A stretch of 64,000 bases of DNA from Usnea hakonensis (lineage: Eukaryota; Ascomycota; Lecanoromycetes; Lecanorales; Parmeliaceae), in NCBI GenBank assembly GCA_013423325.1, contig BLJB01000283.1:1-64000 (forward strand). Reading direction: 5' to 3'. The position numbers and the translations under genes were made by a program. Numbering within the stretch: the stretch's first letter is position 1; each line of letters starts with the position of its first letter. Shown piece after piece: positions 48,191 through 59,194 of this stretch. The notes under the pieces are model-generated. The model was not told where the DNA came from. It saw only the letters and a program-made list of their open reading frames with translations, and searched no databases.

Positions 48191-48827
48191 CGAATTGCCA
48201 TCTCATGTCGGTTATGTATGAATGACGACCGGAAACGGGATCACGGGTGGAATGGAATACATAAAAGATAAAAAGCCGGCGGAACTGGTGGGCTTTGATG
48301 ATTACGAAAAGATGCGTGCGTAGATTATAATCTGTATTGAAGTTTTTACAATATTAGTACTTTAGACATAAGGCTTGTACCATACATCTGTCGTTTGAGG
48401 TAACCTTTTTTCCTGTTCGCCACGATATAGTAAAAAAACCCGACGACCTTACGTAGCTCTACTCTCACTCTCCTCTCCACTACCAACGCTCTCCTTTACC
48501 GTACTAACGCTCTATTACGCTCTCCTCTCCCCTCCTCCCCTGCTGTACTCTGCTGGACGCTACTAGACTCTACTGGAAAGATTTGTCTATATATATATGG
48601 GTATAGATAGAGATGTAGATATTATTATGTATATAGATGCAGAAAGGGGGGGGGGGGTTTGAGGAGGGAGGGGAAGGGGGTTTGAGGAGGATGGGAAGGG
48701 GAGGGGATGGAAGGGGGGGGAAGGGGTTTGAGGAGGGAAGGGGGTTTGAGAAGGAGGGGAAGGGGGGGGTATGTTTGGATTAAAGGATAGCTTTATACAA
48801 ACTATCTTAACCCCCCTCATCCACATC
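48191..48827. repeat. Convergent 3' region with G-rich minisatellite
   Basis: Between the stop codons of convergent genes. About 48645-48775 on the plus strand is a G-rich array of GGTTTGAGGAGGG-like units. No gene is present. Confidence 0.6.
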
Positions 48828-50692
48828 CTAAAGCGTACCATGAACCCTCCGCAACGCCATCTTTCCCCGAGCCAGCCTCCACGCCCAGAACCCCAACGTG
48901 ATGCCCACATCAAAGAAGTCGAAGACCAGGGCCCCGCCGAAAATCACCGCGTAGAACGTCCACGCGCGCTCTTGGGATAGCGGGACCTTGGTGACGACGA
49001 TGGCCCAGGGGAGGATCCAGAGGAAGTTGGATCCGAGGGCTTGGTAGAGATACCAGCGGGGACTAGTGGCGAGGAGGACGGCGGCTAGTTGGTATTGGAG
49101 TGCGTAGAAGATGTAGCACCAGTCTATGTTCTGCGGAGATGTTTAGTGAGGGGATTTTTGGGTGGGAGAAGGAGGATGGGAGCTGACTTTCCACATTTTC
49201 TTGGTTATGAGGGCAACTTCCGTGGAGTCGGAGAGGTAGTATGCGAAGGATTCCATGCCCCATAGCGAGAGGCAGATGCAGATCGGGACTTCGACTACGA
49301 GAGCGAGAATGCAGGAGATGAAAGCTGGGCGCATCAAGTCTGTTAAGAAGAGTCAGCGACGGCAAGAATTACGATGCGAATGAGGAATCCGTACAGAAGA
49401 GATCTTGTCTAGAGGCCTTGGGCTTCCGCAGACCGACGCCTACACGCGCTCGCCATTGACCCCAATTGTGGCCAACAAAAGTTAGTGTAGAAGCTTCCAA
49501 TGCTTGGACGGGCACCATGACCATACCCCAGCGGATCGTGTTGAAAATGCCCCACGCAGTTCCGTAATTCTCGCCCAGGGAGATGATTCTGCTCACCAGC
49601 CACAAGTATAGAGAGTTTCGGATCGCGGACTCTGTAAAAGTGTAGACTGATGGACGTGCGAGTACTTTGAAGGCTCTGATACCAGGTCTTACCCGTTCAC
49701 CGGAGTCCTCGCTGGAACTCCGATGCAGCTTCGTCGCAATGTAGGTGAAGTACGCAAAGCCAGCAAGGGCAGAGGTCATGTCACAAGCGAGCCTGATAAG
49801 AGCTTGATCATTGATTGTTGGCTTCCACGATCCGACGTGGAATTTGGAGATGATGAGTAGATCGAGCATGATGTTGATGACGAAACTCGTTGAACTGATC
49901 AATAGGGGCACGTCTGGATTATCCAAAGCCCGCGTGCAGTCTGAGACAGCGACTTGCATAGCAGAGGACAAGGCCGAGACGGAAGAGATGCGGACATATG
50001 TTATGGATGCCTCTCGGACTTGCGCGGGGACGAATGCGGCGGCAAGCTGGTTAGAAGCCGCGATGAATACGATGGTCATGATAGTTCCAAGAGCCGTTTG
50101 GAAGAGGATGAGAGTGTATGATAGACCGAGTCGGGAGGACATGGTTCTGGTGGCCTTGTCTCCGATAACGAGCCAGGCGGCTCTTGGAAGGCCGTCATTG
50201 AGGACGTTTGCCACGGTGCCAATGTAGGTGTAGACATCGGTGGTGACGACTTGGGTTGGGTCAATGTTTGCAATCCATAGTTTGCTGAGTGTACTGTATA
50301 ATGCTGGGAGAAGGAAGGCGCAGAGATTAAAGGCCAAGGAGCCTTGATATCTAAAGGGATAGCTTAGAGATTGAGACGATGGACACTTGGCAAGGCAACA
50401 TTCTTCAAAAAGAGCATCAAAGTATAAAGGAGGCGGTGAGATAATTACTGTATCTGGATTACATCGTGGAATGAAAGAAAAGGTCAAGATTGGGGTGCAC
50501 AAAGATATCAAATCTTGTTGTATATTCAGAAATTGGTTGATAAAGAAACCAAACTCACGTTTCTCTACTTAGATAGCCGGCAAGAAAGATCCTTAGTCTC
50601 TGGAAAGCTGATCTGTCATGGGACGATATTTCGGCAGATTGATCGATGAATGATTCGTGTACATCAGTCTCATTATCCTTTGTTGGTAGCAT
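48828..50692 (-). CDS. MATE-type multidrug/toxin efflux transporter
   Basis: Exons 50692-50559, 50350-49395, 49339-49188 and 49130-48828 give 514 aa. A soluble N-terminus of about 40 residues is followed by many hydrophobic segments. MatE-family features include SRETYQGSLAFNLCAFLLPALY, NDGLPRAAWLVIGDKATR and VPVQALEASTLTFVGHNWGQ in the second half. MATE proteins expel cationic or organic compounds by exchange with protons or sodium. Fungal members with this extended form are poorly studied. The first intron is 208 nt, unusually long for this window, so an extra small exon cannot be excluded. The last exon ends with a WRLARGKMALRRVHGTL tail. Confidence 0.8.
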
Positions 50693-51288
50693 TGTGTATT
50701 TGCCCGCAACCAGAGTCGAGAGCGGGTTACCCATTTCCCATCCAACATTCAGTCTTTTATATCCTGTACTAAAAGTTGCCACTTTCAGCTTGGAGCGGGG
50801 AAAAGTCCAAGTGTGCTCATCGTACTTGATTCCTATGCACGAGACCGAGTTTGTACAGTCTGAGCGGCACTCGAGTTACTTTTTGCGGTAAAGCGCTCTC
50901 TCCCCTCGGGTTGCATGCATTGCATTTTCGGACAGTGCTGGAGATGGCGTTTGATATCTAGGCGAAAGCCGTTATACATGCACATTTCGGGCCTATCTGA
51001 TATGTGCTCCAGGAATAACTTTGGCTCAAGCATCTGTCTGTCGGCAATATTGATTGCGGTGATGCTCGGATTGGAAGAGAGAATCTCGAGATGAGAGCTT
51101 TAAATACTGCCCGTACTGTGACAGCGGCGCCTCCCGTTTACCCAGATTGGCGCTAGTACACTTTGGGGTTAGATACCTCAGCGACCCATTCTTTTTTGCA
51201 GTTGATTCTGAGTATCTGAGTATCTACAATCCTCACTTGACCTCATTGTCTGCTTCTGATACAAAATTGATGTTGATGCTGCCATGGA
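50693..51288. other. Divergent region between MATE transporter and HET gene
   Basis: 600 bp, head-to-head. No motif or small gene stands out. Confidence 0.4.
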
Positions 51289-52968
51289 ATGGACTTACCC
51301 TTCTATACTTACAAAGCCCTCCGAAATCCTCGAGATATCAGGCTGATCCGAGTCCAGCCAGCAGAAAGACATGAGAATATCGTCTGTGATATCGTACATG
51401 GCAATCTAGATCACTCCACACATTATGAGGCCCTTTCGTACACCTGGGGCGATCCCACAACAGGGTGTGAAATCACATGCCAAAACCCCTCTTCCACTCT
51501 TGCCATTACTTCGAATTGCGAATCTGCTCTGAAGAGACTACGGCGGTCTGATACATCTCGTACTCTATGGATTGACGCTATTTGTATTGATCAGACTAAC
51601 TTACAAGAGCGTAGCGATCAGGTTCAGCTAATGTGGGCTATCTACGCTCAGGCCAGCAAGACTCTCATTTACTTGGGCGATGACTCCAATGACAGTGGGA
51701 TAGCAATGGACTTCATTGCGGCGGACTACAGGACATTAACGAGCACACATGAGAGCCGTCCCTCGATAGGCCTCGATTCTAGCGGTCCGATATCATCGCA
51801 ACAGAAAGCAATTGAAAATCTGCTAAGACGTCCATGGTTCGAGCGCGTGTGGGTATTGCAGGAGGTTCACTTTGCATCAGAGGTCGAAGTCTTGTGCGGT
51901 GAAAGATCTATGCCATGGGAAGCTCTGGTCTTGACTGCAACTTATTTAAAGACCACTTTGGAAGAGTTACGCACAGCTAGCGCCATCCAAAGCATCCCAA
52001 ACGTTATAAACATTCGGGAAAAGCCTAAAGCTGACCAGTCGCCTGGACTGCTCCAAAGACTTCACGACACGAGACATTGCAAGTCCACCGATCCACGTGA
52101 TAAAGTTTTTGCTATCTTAAATATGGTCATCGAACCCAGCGAGCTTTTTGCCGATTACACTCGGTCAAAGGAGGATGTCTATAAATGGCTAGCACGATCC
52201 ATGGTTGACAGGGACAGTTGCCTTGATATGCTCTCTGGTGTCCAAGGGAAGCCTGCCGGAGGACTGCCTTCCTGGGTTCCTGATTGGAGCCAGCCTCCGA
52301 TATCAGACGTCCTTGGTCGTCCTGGCGGATGGACGAGAAGATTTAACGCAGATAACAATCATTCTTCTCTTGCGACTTTCGCGGCTGACTCATCTATCAT
52401 GACCGTTGCCGGGAAAGCTGTGGACATGGTATGCGCAACCAGTGAAGAGTACAGGCTTGACAACCTAGCTTCCAGATCGACGCTCCAAACCTGGGAGGAA
52501 GAGGCCAAAATCCTGGATTCATACCCAACGGGTCAATCTATTTCCGTCGCTTTCCTAGAGACTCTGATAGCTTTCCCCCGCTCAAAGCACTATGAAACAC
52601 CGCATACGGTCGTGAAGATGTTCTCCCAGTCTTGGCGCTCGCGCTGGCTTGACAAGGTGCCACCACCAGATGTGGCGTACACATCTTCTTTCCCCGCAAA
52701 GGAAGCGCATATCTTCAATGAGATGGTAATTAAGGCTTGCAATGGTCGTCGATTCTTCAGGACTCAGAAAGGTTACGTGGGCTTGGGCCCAAAGGATATC
52801 AAGAATGGAGATATAGTCAGCGTATTGCTGGGCGGCCAGGTACCTTTTATCTTGCGCAAGCTAGACGATATTTATATGCTCATTGGTGAAAGTTATGTTC
52901 ATGGAATCATGAACGGCGAGGCTATAAATGGTGCAGATTTTGAGATTCAGAGTTTTCGGTTAGGATGA
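51289..52968 (+). CDS. HET-domain (heterokaryon incompatibility) protein
   Basis: 559 aa, one exon. The HET domain (about residues 44-190) is complete. It contains YEALSYTWGD, the LWIDAICIDQ block followed by NLQERSDQVQLM, and RRPWFERVWVLQEV. A further conserved segment with SWVPDWS follows, and the last third contains YVGLGPKDIKNGDIVSVLLGG, a common C-terminal part of these proteins. HET proteins mediate non-self recognition and cell death after hyphal fusion in fungi; which gene pairs with this one is unknown. It is intact, without stops or frameshifts, and its codon use matches the neighbours. Confidence 0.9.
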   Translation: MDLPFYTYKALRNPRDIRLIRVQPAERHENIVCDIVHGNLDHSTHYEALSYTWGDPTTGCEITCQNPSSTLAITSNCESALKRLRRSDTSRTLWIDAICIDQTNLQERSDQVQLMWAIYAQASKTLIYLGDDSNDSGIAMDFIAADYRTLTSTHESRPSIGLDSSGPISSQQKAIENLLRRPWFERVWVLQEVHFASEVEVLCGERSMPWEALVLTATYLKTTLEELRTASAIQSIPNVINIREKPKADQSPGLLQRLHDTRHCKSTDPRDKVFAILNMVIEPSELFADYTRSKEDVYKWLARSMVDRDSCLDMLSGVQGKPAGGLPSWVPDWSQPPISDVLGRPGGWTRRFNADNNHSSLATFAADSSIMTVAGKAVDMVCATSEEYRLDNLASRSTLQTWEEEAKILDSYPTGQSISVAFLETLIAFPRSKHYETPHTVVKMFSQSWRSRWLDKVPPPDVAYTSSFPAKEAHIFNEMVIKACNGRRFFRTQKGYVGLGPKDIKNGDIVSVLLGGQVPFILRKLDDIYMLIGESYVHGIMNGEAINGADFEIQSFRLG

Positions 52969-53615
52969 GACCAAATAGTATCCATTAGCTCCGATGGTAA
53001 GGAGGTCTCTCGGAGAGAGTGTGGTCTGTGATATTACCTCACTGCATTATGCAGTTGGTGATTTCCATGGCAAGGCTTGGGTGCTGGCGTTGGATACGAA
53101 TTGGGAAGCGTGGAGACTTCGGTGGAATCAAATTTCTCGAGACGCAAGAGCTGCCACGAAAGGGTGTGGATAAGATCGAAGAGCCTCAAGTATGTAGTCG
53201 CGATTTGATCTTCTTTCGCTGGCAGGATATTTGGAAGACTTGCACCGCTCAGACACAAGCCCACCATCCTCAACAAGGCTCATTGGAAAGCTTTCGTTGC
53301 GGCAGAGAAGGTCACGCTTGACACTAAACACATCAACAGTACAATCGCACACATTTGGTTCTTGTCCGTGTGCAAAAGTGTTATGTGATATACCAAAGCA
53401 GTGTTATCGGAGATCAAATTTCTTTAATTGTTGACACCGTGTTCCTTGACACTGAGGTTTCTAACGCCATAGGTTTCTTTATTTGTTGACACCGTGTGCC
53501 TTGACACTGAGATCTCTAGCACCATGTCCGTCGATAGATGTATAAATTCGCTCCGAGGCTTGTCTCCCTCTTTACCATCATTACACTCTACCGACCTTTC
53601 AAGACTAGATTGACC
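52969..53615. repeat. Intergenic region with 55-bp tandem repeat
   Basis: Two adjacent copies of a 55-bp unit (53419-53473 and 53474-53525) share TTTCTTTA, TTGTTGACACCGTGT and CCTTGACACTGAG. The second copy runs into the sequence just before the PHD gene. The rest is without gene. Confidence 0.75.
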
Positions 53616-54386
53616 ATGTCAAGCCTTTACCTCGAACCTCACAACAGCAAAATGTCATACCCAGGGGGCGTTCAACGAGCCCTTATAGCATCCCGAAAAC
53701 CTCTATCACCAAAACGGGGGACGACCAAATCTGCCTCGAAAATGTCGTCTGCGCAAGACGCAGTCTACAGATGCGACTGCGGTGACCCCGAAGCATCTAC
53801 AAAGTGGATCTGCTGTGATGGTGATGACTGCCCAGTGAAATGGTACCACTGGGAATGTGTCCAAGTGACCGACGAGCCTACCGGCGACTGGGTCTGTCCG
53901 AAATGCAGCCACAAGTCACAAGAAAAACGCCAGCTATCATACCAACCACAGAAGGGAAAAACACCGGTACTTCCACATCTTGACAAGACGGCAGCCGCAC
54001 GCTCCACCGGTCCTGTGACTCCGAAGAAGAAAGGTGGAAACCCGGTAGCCGATAAAGGACACGTACGTGTGAAGAAAGGTATCGCTATCAAAAAACCAAC
54101 GCCCAAGAAAACGACGAGAACGGAATGGGTGGAAATCACTTCCGAAGACGAAGACGAAGACCAGAAAGGAGGCATCAACGAAAAAAATACAATCCAGGAC
54201 GCCGTCATCGATAAAAGGAAAGCACGAACGAAGGCGCCAGCAACGCAGCAGAACAAAAGACTCACGCAGTCGCAGAGGCGCCAACGGTCTTCGAAGCGAG
54301 CATCCAAACCGACAAAAGAGATGGGCCTTCAGCCAGAAGAAAAGAACGAACCCGTTTCCAGCACACTATCTCGACCCCACTCTTGA
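53616..54386 (+). CDS. PHD-finger protein
   Basis: 256 aa from the Met at 53616 (context GACCATGTCA); an upstream in-frame Met at 53538 would add 26 residues. The PHD finger (residues 53-97) has all eight ligands: Cys53, Cys55, Cys67, Cys72, His78, Cys81, Cys94, Cys97. It contains WYHWECVQV and GDWVCPKC. The rest is Lys/Ser/Thr-rich with an acidic patch (EITSEDEDEDQ) and basic tracts. PHD fingers read methylated histone tails, so a chromatin role is likely. From 54215 another frame is open to 54484 and looks more coding-like than the tail of this frame, so the C-terminus may be read differently through a splice or a frameshift. Confidence 0.75.
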   Translation: MSSLYLEPHNSKMSYPGGVQRALIASRKPLSPKRGTTKSASKMSSAQDAVYRCDCGDPEASTKWICCDGDDCPVKWYHWECVQVTDEPTGDWVCPKCSHKSQEKRQLSYQPQKGKTPVLPHLDKTAAARSTGPVTPKKKGGNPVADKGHVRVKKGIAIKKPTPKKTTRTEWVEITSEDEDEDQKGGINEKNTIQDAVIDKRKARTKAPATQQNKRLTQSQRRQRSSKRASKPTKEMGLQPEEKNEPVSSTLSRPHS

Positions 54387-56768
54387 AAGGCTCAGTTGCT
54401 GGAGTCGCAAAGCCGACTACGCCGATAGTCACTCCGCAGCCTCCACCCTCTAAGCACGTCATCCGCAGAATACAATCTGAATAACCCACGAGCAATGTCC
54501 TAGGAACGCGATCTGCGGCGCCACCAGTGGCCGCATCCATCATATGGGATAGCACTGCACTGTATTACACTGGAGGAGGGGGGGAGGGAGGAAAGGAGGG
54601 CAGTGCCTCTCTCCATCTATCTTTACGGAGTCCTTAGGCAATATATTTCATCTACCATACTCGATTCCGTTGGTGAGAATGACGGGGTTGGATCCAGATG
54701 GCTTTGCACTCCATCTTTGGTATTCTTATCCTATGCATGGCGGGCTAGGTGTAATAGGAAGTCGGTGTCTTTGCTATATACTACCCACCACCCCGTCCAC
54801 AGGCCCTCCGACTCGTACTCGTGCAAACATCTCCCCTCGCACCCACCCCCCTTGAAAGGACCCCACACGCCCAATCCGAAACCACATCTACCCCCACCCC
54901 CTCACGCACTAAATCCTCAAACCAGCATCATCGAAAAACCCAAATCCCTCTACAAACCCACACCCTCCATCCCCGCATCCCCATCCGTATAGCTCCGCTC
55001 CACAGAACGATGAAATCCCGACCCCTCTCCTACAGAACCCCACTCGCCTATCCGCTTAACACATTCCCACTATGAGGGTTATAAAAAGGTTTAGGTACGG
55101 TATCCTTCCGCAACCGCTGAGATGAGGGTTTGGAGATTTAGTCCGTGCGTCCTGGATCCAAAGGTTGACAACCTCAACCCCTCCCTGCACTCTTTCTCAT
55201 TAACAACATTTTAAAACGTTCCCTCCAACCTCACACCCCCCCCATCACCATCTCTCTCACAACCCCACTTCCCCTCCACAAAGAAACCATACCATAACAA
55301 AACAAAATATAGCATAGCATAGCATTACCTCAAATCCAGTCCCGTCCAGCATATAAATAAGTTCCCAAAACGCCAACTCTCAACATTCCTTCAAAGCGAT
55401 AGAAAAAGTACGGGTAGGTGCCCAATCGACATGCCTTCCCTTTTCCGTTTCCGCGGGGGGGGGCGTGCGTCAAGTCCCCCCCCCCCCCCCCCCCCCAAAA
55501 CNNTTTCCGCGGGGGGGGGGGGGCGTCAAGGCCCCCCCCCCCCCTCCCCAAAAAAGGACTGGTTCAGGATTGATGATTTGTGATGGGTGGAATGGGATGG
55601 GGTCCTAGGAAGAAGGAAGGAAGGAAGGAAGAAAGAAAGAAAGAAGGGAGATTCGGCAGCGATGTTTCAGGTATAGATTTGGTTCCTAGGAAATTTATGC
55701 AGAGAGAGCTACATCATCACCCCCCCTCCGATCCACTCCAAAATCACAAGATCTCGCAACCCTGACTCCTAGAAATATATATACACACACGATATTAGCG
55801 TCATAGCTCTCACACGGTGCACCACCCCTTTAAAATCCCACCCACACCCTCCCCAAACCCGATGCATCTCCACGAATCCCATCCATCCAGAACCTTCTTT
55901 CATTGCCCCCAAAGCACCATCTATATTAATATATGAACACAGCAGCAGACAGGCAAGGCAAGGCAAGGCGCAAAGGTTGCCGAGGAGGGTGAAAAGGCGG
56001 GACGAAAGAAAGAAAGAAAGAAAGGTTGACGATTTGGCAGATTAGAGATTGGATTTGCTCATGGGCTCGCTCAGACTTAAAAAAAAAGCACGTGAAGCAA
56101 AGTGAAGTGCAGTAAAGTACTGGAGGTTTAGAAACCGAGGTTATCAAGGAGAGAGAGTGGTGAGTGAGGGAAAAAACAATGGGGGTTTGGGAAGCATTTG
56201 CATTATAAGAGTTTTCTAAGATGCGTTTGTGTGGTAGGGGTCTAGACAGAGGGTCTTCACGAATCGACGAGTCTAACCAAAAAAAAAATCAAAAAAACCA
56301 ACCAAGTCATAATCTATAGATAGTACCTTCAAGCCCCGTTCTAAAATAAAAGACGATAAAGCAGTCGTCGCGGTGTCAGTAGTGGCAGACGAATGGCCAG
56401 CACGATCGGGCGCCACCGCGCAGCCCGACGATTTTCTTCATGATATGGCGCAAATCAAGTCCCGCGATTTCCTTCAGGAGCCAGAGATGGTGAGCTGGAA
56501 TTTGGACAAGGGCGACAAAAGGTCTAGTTGTAAGACACGGGGCCGGATGCCGTGGAAAACGACGGAACCCGAACCGATCTCGAGGAGATAGGTAAACGGC
56601 GCTGCTTGGACACGGAGGTGCTATCTTAGAGGGAGACTCTCGACCTGCTGTGGCGGTGGGAGGACATCCGAGTACTGGTAGCACTGATTTCGTAGAGGGG
56701 ACTACCAGTGCAATAATCCTCAATTTGAGCTAGAAGGAACATACCCTGATTCCATCTCTACGGTAGCC
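54387..56768. repeat. Long intergenic region with N gap and purine arrays
   Basis: No gene is supported. The N gap is at 55502-55503, flanked on both sides by similar GC-rich blocks. About 55608-55645 is a GAAG/GAAA array, and about 56004-56024 is a further GAAA array. The minus-strand open frame at 56376-56723 is unconvincing. Confidence 0.6.
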
Positions 56769-58659
56769 TTAAGCCGCCCGCTCCGTCAAATGCTGTATCC
56801 CCGTCTGCGTCTCCGTATGCTCCGAGCTCAAATGCCGCTGCTTGATGAAAGCGCTCGCCAACATCGCCCCAGCCGCCACGCAGGCGTACATGACAAACAT
56901 ATTCTTGACACTACCCGCAAACGCATCTTGCACCACCCGACGCTGCGCAGCGTCCTGAATAGACGGTACGATGTGCACATTTGCCGCCGCTTGAGTGCCG
57001 GACAAGGCTTCGAGGACCGGTGCGTCAAGGCCAGCGGCCGTGAAAGAGGTATGGCGAGCAGCCATGCTGTTCTGGAAGACCACGCCGCCGAGCACGATGG
57101 ACAAGGATGCTGCCAGGTTGCGGCTGAAACTCAGGGTGGCTGTAGCGGCCGCGGTGTCGGCCTGACTGACGTTGTTCTGGATGGCGATCACAGGCGTCTG
57201 GAACAGGAGTGCGATGCCGATACCAGCGACGATTTCAAAGCCGATGATGCTTGCGATCGATGTGTCGGTTTGAAGATTGATGTACAGTCCTGTCCCCAAC
57301 GTCATCAGCGTTGCCCCCGCCCAAGTGATTTCCCTATAGCGGCCTGTCTGATGGACTAAGATGCCGACCATTATGTCCACAGTCGCCTCCGTAATCACCA
57401 TTGGTAATATCAGGACACCGCTCCGGAGAGGCGAAGCTTGTTTTACGCTCTGAAAGTACAACGGGAGATAGTATTCCGCGCTGATGGAAACCATGCTGTT
57501 CGCCACGCCAACCAGGATGACGGCATTATTGGACCGATCCATGAACACGCTCAAGGGCATCAGCGGGTATTTAGCCAGGCGTTTCTCGCAGAAGACGAAA
57601 AACCCGATCATCAGCGTTCCAAACACAATCAAGCAAATAACTCTCGGACTGTCCCAGGGAAACGTGGCGCCGCCAAAGTCCAATCCGAGCAGAAGAAGAA
57701 GCGTCACCGCAAGGATGGAGAGCACCCCGAACCAGTCAACAGCCATCAGGCCTTCGCCGAGCTTCGTTCTCGGATTGTGCACATCCAGGAAAAGCAGCAA
57801 GAGCACGATCGTAACGCCGCAGACCGGAAGATTGATCCAGAAGCACCACCGCCAACTCACCATTTGCGTGAGCACACCCCCAACCAGCGGTCCACTGGAC
57901 CCAGCGACCGCCCATATCCCCCCCAGCAAACCCAAATGCAACGCCCTCCTTCTCAAACTGAACAGATCGGAAATAGTAATAGTCACCATCTGCATCAACC
58001 CCCCCCCCGCCGCCCCCTGCACCGCCCTCGCAGCAACCAACATCCTCATCCCCCTACTCCCCCCCGCCATCGCGCTCGCACCGCCAAACCCCACCACCGC
58101 CCCCAAGAGCGCGGGCTTCCGGCCCCAAACGTCGCTGCATTTCACCCAGATAGGGCCGGCCGCGGCGTTGGCGAGTAGATACGCGCCGCCGATCCAGGTG
58201 TAGCCGGAGGCTGAGTGGAAAGCGGCGCAGATGGTGGGGATGGATGTCGCGGTGATGGTTTGGTCGAGGGCGGCGACGAAGACGACGAGCTAGATAGAGG
58301 GGGGGGGGTATGTTTTAGCTTTACTGGTTCTCTCGCTGAGGGTTAGGGTGGGTTGGGTGATGTACATAGAGCGCGAACAAGATGGCGTAGAGACGCAGCT
58401 TTTTACGGACGATTGGTGGGGGGTCTTGTTGGAGATGGAGGGGCTCAATCGGGGGCTCGGTAGAGGGGAGCTTTGCGGGGGTTGCAGCATTTGTCGTCGT
58501 GATTCCAACATCTTCGATAACAGGCTTGAGAGCCGATGTGGGTTCCATTGTGTCGTCTCGAATGGAAGATATCTTTTCTTTGAAGAGGGGACTGTAAAGC
58601 CCCGATGTAGCCGCAGATACAACACTGCTTCCCCAGCCTTGGCCATTTTCTTTGGACAA
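56769..58659 (-). CDS. MFS transporter, 14-helix drug:H+ antiporter type
   Basis: Exons 58659-58366 and 58289-56769 (76-nt intron) give 604 aa. The N-terminal 85 residues are cytosolic and Pro/Thr-rich. The second exon starts LVVFVAALDQTITATSIPTI, the motif of the first helix in fungal DHA14-type transporters. WIGGAYLLANAAAGPIWVKCSDVWGRKPALL covers helices 2-3 and the DxxGRK motif A, followed by AARAVQGAAGGGLMQM. About 12-14 hydrophobic segments follow in total. It probably exports small molecules or toxins at the plasma membrane. No biosynthetic genes are adjacent. The splice is phase 0 and restores the ALDQT motif, so the gene model is firm. Confidence 0.88.
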
Positions 58660-58722
58660 GTGATACCCTATTCAAAAAATTGTTTCTATATATTTTAATA
58701 GCCAACATCAACAATTATGTAC

Positions 58723-58811
58723 GGTTGTATAGTGTAGTGGTTATCACATCTGGTTCTGATTTCTTAGATCCGAACGTCCAGATAACCCCGGTTCGAGTCC
58801 GGGTATGACCT
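58723..58811 (+). tRNA. tRNA-Gln (anticodon CTG), intron-containing
   Basis: The acceptor stem is GGTTGTA paired with TATGACC, one G-T pair on each strand. The T arm is CCCGG/CCGGG around TTCGAGT. The anticodon stem is TCTGG (58749-58753) with CCAGA (58778-58782). The loop reads TT, CTG (58756-58758), A, so the anticodon is CTG and the amino acid is Gln. A 17-nt intron (58760-58776) follows the base after the anticodon, the standard nuclear position. The mature tRNA is 72 nt before CCA. It lies between the MFS and 4E-T-like genes. Confidence 0.85.
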
Positions 58812-58818
58812 GCGGAAA

Positions 58819-58824
58819 TTTTTT
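58819..58824 (+). terminator. RNA polymerase III terminator of the tRNA
   Basis: A run of six T on the plus strand begins 8 bases after the tRNA end, as expected for Pol III termination. Confidence 0.7.
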
Positions 58825-59194
58825 GGATACTTTACGTTCGGCTTCGAAGCACAAATGACAAAGCGAATCTTTGCCATTAATGCGACAGCTGCGATGCCGA
58901 ATCCTATAAATGGCAAGAGTTTAAGGTCGAACATCATACAATCCTTTACTCTACTTGTTGGATGCCAGACACGAGACACCAGTATAGCACACGCTGTACT
59001 CATAGTTGTCACCATAATTCAATCGAGTACTGTTAAGCTGTTCCATTTTCTATGGAGCCTGTCAGTGCCCTCAAAGGCCTGGCAGCAACTATCTAGGACG
59101 ATAGACAAAGCCCGCTGCAGCAAGACCACAAGCTAACCTGGGTATATGCAATCATCACTTCTCCATCATCATACAATCGTTCACTCCCTTTTTA
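58825..59194. other. Short intergenic region after the tRNA
   Basis: Without gene. The minus-strand open frame at 58764-59015 crosses the tRNA and is a shadow. Confidence 0.5.

Noticed and set aside
57438..58203. Plus-strand frames of up to 246 aa opposite the MFS gene
   Set aside because: They run antisense to clear transmembrane coding sequence.
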